Of a stretch of DNA of 64,000 nucleotides, positions 58,532 to 64,000 are shown one piece after another (within the stretch, counting starts at the first letter, position 1; every line of letters starts with the position of its first letter). Where the stretch lies: contig QCHF01000002.1 of assembly GCA_003279605.1 (NCBI GenBank), forward strand, positions 128,529 through 192,528, written 5' to 3'. This DNA comes from SAR86 cluster bacterium AG-390-O18. GTDB taxonomy: Bacteria > Pseudomonadota > Gammaproteobacteria > Magnimaribacterales > AG-339-G14. The translations under genes and the position numbers were made by a program. Below the pieces are notes generated by a model that saw nothing but the letters and a program-made list of their open reading frames with translations, was not told where the DNA came from and ran no database searches.

Positions 58532-61525
58532 ATGCGTATTAGAACAGTATTAATTGGGATTGGTCTAGCAGGAAACTTACTGCTGGCCCTATCCTTATTT
58601 TTTCTGTTCAACTACAGAGATATAACTCAGAAAAGCTTTGCTAATGAATCTTTAGTTTCAACATATGAGGCTGCTTGGTTTCAGACTCTCGAAACTTCAA
58701 TTGATGCGATTTCTGCTTGGCTTCCGGTAACTGGAGAAAGAGGTAATTATTGGGATCCTGAAAACCCCATTTACCCTGAAGAAGAGCTTTCCTCGCCTGA
58801 TGACTCTTATGCCAACCCATTAATACAATTCATCACAGACAAAAACATTGGAGAAGCAGGATACCTTCTAGATTTAATGTTTGAATTTGATTTGGATGAG
58901 GGAAATTTAAGTTTTATTAAAGCTTATTATCCAGATGGGCAAAGATTTTATTGTGCTAGTGCCTTGGATTTATCTGGTATCGACGCATGCAACCCGCAAG
59001 CAAAGAACGAATACGATGATAATCTTGAAGAATTTCTTGTTGATGCAGGGAAAAGACCAAGAAGATTTCTTCAAAAAATTACAGACTCATCTGGAGAAAA
59101 TATCTCTACTTTAAATCAAATGATGGCCTTCCCTATAAAGGCTTTTAGCAGAAATACTGAAGCAATTATTGTTATGGGAATTGATGTAAGAAAGTCTATG
59201 GAAACCTTTGGCGATGAATTTGAACTCGTTACTGCGGTTCAATCAGAAGAAGGAATTATTTCGTTGGGTGATGATTATGCAAGATACGAATCAGGCTTGG
59301 AATTGGATGAAACTTCCAATTTTGGTATTACCAACATTAAAGGTCATGTTGACAAAGCAAATTTAAATTTAGAAGAATTTGGTAATAGGACGTCTACAAG
59401 AGATTCGGATTTGGGATCGCTTATTACGCTACTTCCATTAAGTTCATACCTTTCGTCAGATAAAGCACAATTGTTTATTTTTAGAGATGAAAGCGAAAGT
59501 ATCGCTCAGGAAAATGCTATCTTAAATTCAATTTACATAATCATTACAATTGTAATTTTCTTGGTGATTGCTTTAACTTCAGGAATTCTTGCTAGTGTTT
59601 TTGGATCGGTAAATAAAGCAATTGAAGTTTTACAGGCCCTCACCAGTGGAGACTTATCTAAAACTATGCCTCAAAGAAGAGGCCTTTTGAGATCTGAAAA
59701 TGATGAGGTTGGTGAGCTAGCTAAAGCTTTAGAAATTTATAGAGGCCATCTCAATGAGATGGAAAATATCAGAACTGAACAGGCGCGCAGAAGAAAAGAA
59801 AGGGATACTGCAATCATAGAAAAAATGAGTATTCTGGCCGATGAGCTTGAAGGAGATTCAAGAACTTTAATTCTTAATGATATTAATAAGATGCAAAATC
59901 TTGCTCAAGAAAGCTCACAAGATAAAGGAGAAGAGGCTTCGGTTGAATTAATGACAGTTGCTTTCACAAGAATGGCAGATGAAGTACAAGTTCTTATAGA
60001 TACAAGGACTAAAGAGATGGAAGAATCTCGAGATGAAGCCCTTGAGGCTAACGAACAAAGGAGTAAATTCTTTGCCAATATGAGTCACGAACTTAGAACG
60101 CCATTGAATGCAATTTTAGGATATGGAGAAATGCTTTACGAAGAATGTGAAGATTTAGGTTATGAAGATTTAATGCCAGATCTTAAGAAAATTACTACTT
60201 CTGGAACTCATTTGTTATCTCTTATTAATAATATTTTAGACCTTTCAAAAATTGAATCAGGAAAAATGGAGCTCTTCATTACTAGCTTTGAAATTGAAAA
60301 AGTGGTTGAAACTCTAAGAGATATAAATGCACCTTTGGCGACCAAAAATGACAATGGTTTCAAAATAAATATTCAAGAAGCTATAGGATCAATGTCCCAG
60401 GATGAAACAAAACTCAGACAGTGTGTTACAAATTTCTTAAGTAATGCCTTCAAATTTACTAATAATGGCCTAGTTACTTTAGACGTTACTTCTTTCATGA
60501 AAGATGAAGTTGACATGATTGAGTTCAAGGTGACTGATGATGGGGAAGGTATGAGCGAAGAAGGAGTAGCAAAGGTCTTCGAAGAATATGAGCAAGCTGA
60601 AAGATCTACCTCTGCAACTCATGGTGGAACTGGTCTGGGCCTACCTATAAGTAAAAGATTTGCGGAATTAATGGGAGGTGGTGTAACAGTATCAAGTGAA
60701 AAAGGAGCTGGGTCTGTATTTACAATTTTTATTCCTAGAATTTGTGATGAATCTGAAGAACTTGAAAATGAAGAAATATCCTCCTTAGAGGGTGAAAACT
60801 TATGTGTGCTTATTGATGATGATATAGCGATGCATGACTTAATAAAAAGAACAGTAAAAAAAGCAGGTATGACGTTAATTGGAGCGACCAATGGCGAACA
60901 AGGTTTGAATATGATTAGAGAGTCAAAGCCAAAACTTATTTTATTAGATGTGTTAATGCCCGGTAGAGATGGCTGGTCGATTTTAAAAGAATGCAAATCT
61001 GACGAATCAATAAAAGATATTCCAGTGATAATGGTTTCCCAAATGTCACAAGAGACTTTGGCATTTTCTCTAGGAGCAGATGATTACCTTACCAAGCCAA
61101 TTGATCGGGATAAATTTCTTAAAACGGTAACTAACTTACTTGGAAGCTCAACAAATAAAAGAATATTAATTGTTGATGATGATTCAAATACAAGAGACAT
61201 TTTAGGTAGAGCTTTAAATGATACTGGATACGAAGCCTTTTTAGCTAGAGATGGAAAAGAAGGACTAGAGAATTTGGATAAAAATCCAGCACTTATTGTC
61301 CTAGATCTGGAAATGCCACGCATGGATGGTTTTGAATTTTTAGAAAACTTTGTTGAAATGGATTTTGAAAATAAACCTAATATTCTTGTTTATTCAGGGA
61401 AAGATCTATCTGAAGTACAAGAAGAACTTCTTAGAAAAAACGTTTCTGGGCTGGTAAAAAAGGATGAAGTGTCTATTAATCAACTTCCAGGAATGGTTAC
61501 TAAATTATTAGGCACTAAGAGCTAA
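58532..61525 (+). CDS. Hybrid sensor histidine kinase: TM-sensor-TM-HAMP-HisKA-HATPase-REC-REC
   Basis: NMSHELRTPLNAILGYGEML, HGGTGLGLPISKRFAELMGG, two receivers (LCVLIDDD..LILLDVLMPGRDG; RILIVDDD..LIVLDLEMPRMDG). Confidence 0.95.
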   Translation: MRIRTVLIGIGLAGNLLLALSLFFLFNYRDITQKSFANESLVSTYEAAWFQTLETSIDAISAWLPVTGERGNYWDPENPIYPEEELSSPDDSYANPLIQFITDKNIGEAGYLLDLMFEFDLDEGNLSFIKAYYPDGQRFYCASALDLSGIDACNPQAKNEYDDNLEEFLVDAGKRPRRFLQKITDSSGENISTLNQMMAFPIKAFSRNTEAIIVMGIDVRKSMETFGDEFELVTAVQSEEGIISLGDDYARYESGLELDETSNFGITNIKGHVDKANLNLEEFGNRTSTRDSDLGSLITLLPLSSYLSSDKAQLFIFRDESESIAQENAILNSIYIIITIVIFLVIALTSGILASVFGSVNKAIEVLQALTSGDLSKTMPQRRGLLRSENDEVGELAKALEIYRGHLNEMENIRTEQARRRKERDTAIIEKMSILADELEGDSRTLILNDINKMQNLAQESSQDKGEEASVELMTVAFTRMADEVQVLIDTRTKEMEESRDEALEANEQRSKFFANMSHELRTPLNAILGYGEMLYEECEDLGYEDLMPDLKKITTSGTHLLSLINNILDLSKIESGKMELFITSFEIEKVVETLRDINAPLATKNDNGFKINIQEAIGSMSQDETKLRQCVTNFLSNAFKFTNNGLVTLDVTSFMKDEVDMIEFKVTDDGEGMSEEGVAKVFEEYEQAERSTSATHGGTGLGLPISKRFAELMGGGVTVSSEKGAGSVFTIFIPRICDESEELENEEISSLEGENLCVLIDDDIAMHDLIKRTVKKAGMTLIGATNGEQGLNMIRESKPKLILLDVLMPGRDGWSILKECKSDESIKDIPVIMVSQMSQETLAFSLGADDYLTKPIDRDKFLKTVTNLLGSSTNKRILIVDDDSNTRDILGRALNDTGYEAFLARDGKEGLENLDKNPALIVLDLEMPRMDGFEFLENFVEMDFENKPNILVYSGKDLSEVQEELLRKNVSGLVKKDEVSINQLPGMVTKLLGTKS

Positions 61526-61887
61526 GCTACTAAATTTGACTCAATTTTTTCTAAAAGCCTCTTAAAATCAACAGGCTTTGTATCAAAGTCATCTGCCCCG
61601 CATTCCAAAGCTTTTTGCCTATCGTGCTCCATTGCATGCGCAGTTAACGCAATGATTGGAATATTTGAAATTTCGGGATCCGCCTTTGCCTGAGTGGTTG
61701 CCTCCCAACCGTCTAGGACAGGAAGACCCATATCCATTAAAACTAAGTCTGGGTTTTCCGATTTCATCTTGTCAAGCCCTTCCTGGCCATCAAAAGCAAA
61801 AATAACATCATATTCTCTTCTAGTTAGTCTTCTACCTAACATATCGCGATTCATTTCATTATCTTCAACGTAAAGAATCTTTTTCAT
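61522..61887 (-). CDS. Single-domain response regulator (CheY-like)
   Basis: KKILYVEDNEMNRDMLGRRLTRREYDVIFAFDGQEGLDKMKSENPDLVLMDMGLPVLDGWEATTQ. Confidence 0.95.
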   Translation of the reverse strand: MKKILYVEDNEMNRDMLGRRLTRREYDVIFAFDGQEGLDKMKSENPDLVLMDMGLPVLDGWEATTQAKADPEISNIPIIALTAHAMEHDRQKALECGADDFDTKPVDFKRLLEKIESNLVA

Positions 61888-61898
61888 AACACTCTCCC

Positions 61899-63353
61899 TC
61901 AGTTATAAATAAACTGATTTCTTCCCCCCTCTTTTGCTTTGTAGAGCCTTTCATCTGCAAGGTTCACAAGTTCTTCTTGATCCTTAACCTCAGATGAATT
62001 AATAACTCCTCCACTTATAGTAATATTTATTTCAACATCTTGAAAGGGTATTGATAATTCAACTACAGCTTTTCTAATATTCTCACAGTAATCGTTTAAG
62101 CTGATGCCTTCTTTATTTTCTAAAACTGCAATAAATTCTTCCCCGCCTACTCTGCCAACAACATTTTCACCGCATGCGTCTCTTAAACCACTTGCAACAG
62201 CTTTCAGAACTTCATCGCCTCCTGGATGTCCGTATGTATCATTTACGGACTTAAAAAAATCTATATCCATAGAAAGTAAAGAAAATTCATAATCTTTTTC
62301 TTGATTCAATTTCTCAAAACATTCCTCGATTTTGTCAAAGACAACCTGCCTATTATAAATTCCAGTTAAAGGACAAGTTGTTGCTCTAAGATTTAATTCT
62401 TTTAATAGCTCTTGTTCTCTTGCTCTGAAATATTTTGCCTCTAAGTTGGCAATTGATTTCGCCATTAAAATTGTTCCATTCAATGGTTTAGGGAGATAAT
62501 CTGAAGCGCCTAATTTTATACATTTAGCAGTGCTATCAACATCATTGAATGCCGAAACCATGATGATTGGTAGCTCATCTCTATCGTGATTCTTTCTAAA
62601 TCTTTTGAGGAGCTCTAATCCATTAATATCCGGTAACATTACATCTAATAATATTAAATCAGGAGTTTTAGTTTCTACTTCTGCAATTGCTGAAGTGCCA
62701 TCTATAGCCACTCTGCATGAAAGTCCATTTTGAGAAAGCCTTCTCTCTAAAACCTCGCAATTGGTTTTGTTATCATCAACAATTAACACATCGGATCCTT
62801 TCAGGTAATCATCTATATCCAAGCTATAGTCAATATCGCCTAAAGACCTGAATAGCGATTCAGCATTTTGAATTTGGCCTTGTTCGGAATCTTCAGCTGC
62901 CTTTTCATTGAGATCGCCTTTAATAAAATCTACAAATCTTTCTATAGCAGTTTCAGTTTCTCTTGATAAAGATAAAATTGTATTTAAGTCTTTAATGCAT
63001 TCTTCCGATAAATCGTCCTCAAAATCTTCCATGAGTATCTCGCTATAACCAATAATTGCATTTAAAGGTGTTCGAAGGTTGTGCCTTAATTCAGAGTATT
63101 CTTGCGATGTTTTTGCTTGCTTATCTGAAGCTGTGTTTTCTCTAAAGGCATCTTCGTACTGACTTAAAAGCTTATCTTCAGCCTCTTTTATTTGGTTTAT
63201 TTCTGAACTGATATCAAGATTATTTTTTATACCAAACTCTTCAACCAAATCAATGTATTGTTCGATAGCTTCAGCTGGAGCAGCGAACTCTTGTTTAATT
63301 TGTGCTAACAATATTTTTTCTGCGCCTTTTGAAGGCTTTTCCAGACCAGCCAT
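61899..63353 (-). CDS. HisKA-like-REC-GGDEF diguanylate cyclase
   Basis: H-box YSELRHNLRTPLNAIIGYSEILMED, receiver VLIVDDNKTNCEVLERRL..LILLDVMLPDINGLELL, VGRVGGEEFIAVLE (GGEEF); no ATP-binding domain between. Confidence 0.92.
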   Translation of the reverse strand: MAGLEKPSKGAEKILLAQIKQEFAAPAEAIEQYIDLVEEFGIKNNLDISSEINQIKEAEDKLLSQYEDAFRENTASDKQAKTSQEYSELRHNLRTPLNAIIGYSEILMEDFEDDLSEECIKDLNTILSLSRETETAIERFVDFIKGDLNEKAAEDSEQGQIQNAESLFRSLGDIDYSLDIDDYLKGSDVLIVDDNKTNCEVLERRLSQNGLSCRVAIDGTSAIAEVETKTPDLILLDVMLPDINGLELLKRFRKNHDRDELPIIMVSAFNDVDSTAKCIKLGASDYLPKPLNGTILMAKSIANLEAKYFRAREQELLKELNLRATTCPLTGIYNRQVVFDKIEECFEKLNQEKDYEFSLLSMDIDFFKSVNDTYGHPGGDEVLKAVASGLRDACGENVVGRVGGEEFIAVLENKEGISLNDYCENIRKAVVELSIPFQDVEINITISGGVINSSEVKDQEELVNLADERLYKAKEGGRNQFIYN

Positions 63354-64000
63354 TAAAATTCCTCCTTAAAATCTTTCAAAAACTGGGGTCTATGATGAAA
63401 GTATCCTTGTCCTTTATGACATCCAAGCTCTATAAATGTTTTCTCTTGTTCCTCAGTTTCAATTCCTTCGGCTAACATCCCTAACTCCATGTTGTTACAA
63501 ATTGTCACAACAAATCTAACAAGCTCTTGAGTATCTTGTTCGGAAACAGTTCTAGAAAAATCCTTATCAAGCTTTACAAGAGTAATCGGCAAGTCTCTTA
63601 AATAACTCAATGAAGAGTAACCGGCTCCAAAATCATCCAGTGCAAGAGGTATCCCATGTTTTTTTAGTTTTTCAAAATACTCTGCTGCTCTTGATCTGTC
63701 TTCAAGCTCTGCAGTTTCAGTTATTTCTAAGCCTAAGTCACCAGGATTAAGATTATTTTCTTTTACAAAATCTAGAATCAAGTTACAAAAGTTTTCTTGC
63801 ATAGCAGTATAAGCAGAAACGTTTAAATAAACTGTGAAATCTAATTTTCTCTCTTTCTTGAATGCAAAGATTTCCTTTAATTTCTGCATTGATGCAAGGA
63901 CTACAAGAGAGAATAAGCTTTCTCCTTCAACTAGAGGAATTAATTGATCGTTTGGAATGATGTCTCCATTTTCGTCTTTTAGCCTTAGAAGAGTTTCTAC
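63353..64000 (-). CDS. EAL-domain c-di-GMP phosphodiesterase (5' end beyond window)
   Basis: Frame is open to 64000: VETLLRLKDENGDIIPNDQLIPLVEGESLF...; DDFGAGYSSLSYL, LAEGIETEEQ, GCHKGQGYFHHRP; track start 63889 is internal. Confidence 0.93.
   Translation of the reverse strand, partial: VETLLRLKDENGDIIPNDQLIPLVEGESLFSLVVLASMQKLKEIFAFKKERKLDFTVYLNVSAYTAMQENFCNLILDFVKENNLNPGDLGLEITETAELEDRSRAAEYFEKLKKHGIPLALDDFGAGYSSLSYLRDLPITLVKLDKDFSRTVSEQDTQELVRFVVTICNNMELGMLAEGIETEEQEKTFIELGCHKGQGYFHHRPQFLKDFKEEF

Noticed and set aside
63353-63889. EAL protein starting at 63889
   Set aside because: The frame stays open to the window end and encodes the ETLLR motif and conserved EAL N-terminal sequence, so 63889 is an internal Met
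1-64000. CRISPR array, prophage or transposase
   Set aside because: No regularly spaced repeats, phage structural genes or transposase-like ORFs found on reading; the only mobile signature is the tRNA-Phe island

Overview
This 64 kb window is AT-rich, gene-dense bacterial chromosome. Gene content (rpoH, metX/metW, hspQ, zapE, a TtpC-type TonB system with DUF3450) suggests a streamlined marine gammaproteobacterium, possibly SAR86-like; the taxonomy is inference. Most of it is housekeeping: hisBHAF, mutY-yggX, thyA-folA, efp-argS, yggS-proC-yggT-metX-metW-rdgB, thiS-thiG, rpoH, uvrD, nadB. Accessory parts are: (1) a ~2.2 kb integrase-less island in tRNA-Phe, bounded by a perfect 54-bp direct repeat of the tRNA 3' part and carrying only a HaeIII-like restriction-modification pair, with clustered TGTCCCCA motifs inside each end; (2) a tandem pair of CsgG-like secreted proteins; (3) a P450/TonB-receptor/ADH/SDR/NMO/GST/ABM catabolic-looking region (about 9.4-24.1 kb) with nested dyad symmetry in its divergent promoter region; (4) a terminal signalling block with a hybrid histidine kinase, a lone receiver, a HisKA-like-REC-GGDEF protein with no visible ATPase domain, and an EAL protein running off the window. 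Other notable points: five convergent gene pairs whose stop codons overlap by exactly 4 nt, a probable AUA start for zapE, and an SDR lacking the YxxxK motif. All calls come from reading the sequence and from memory of protein families; no searches were run.
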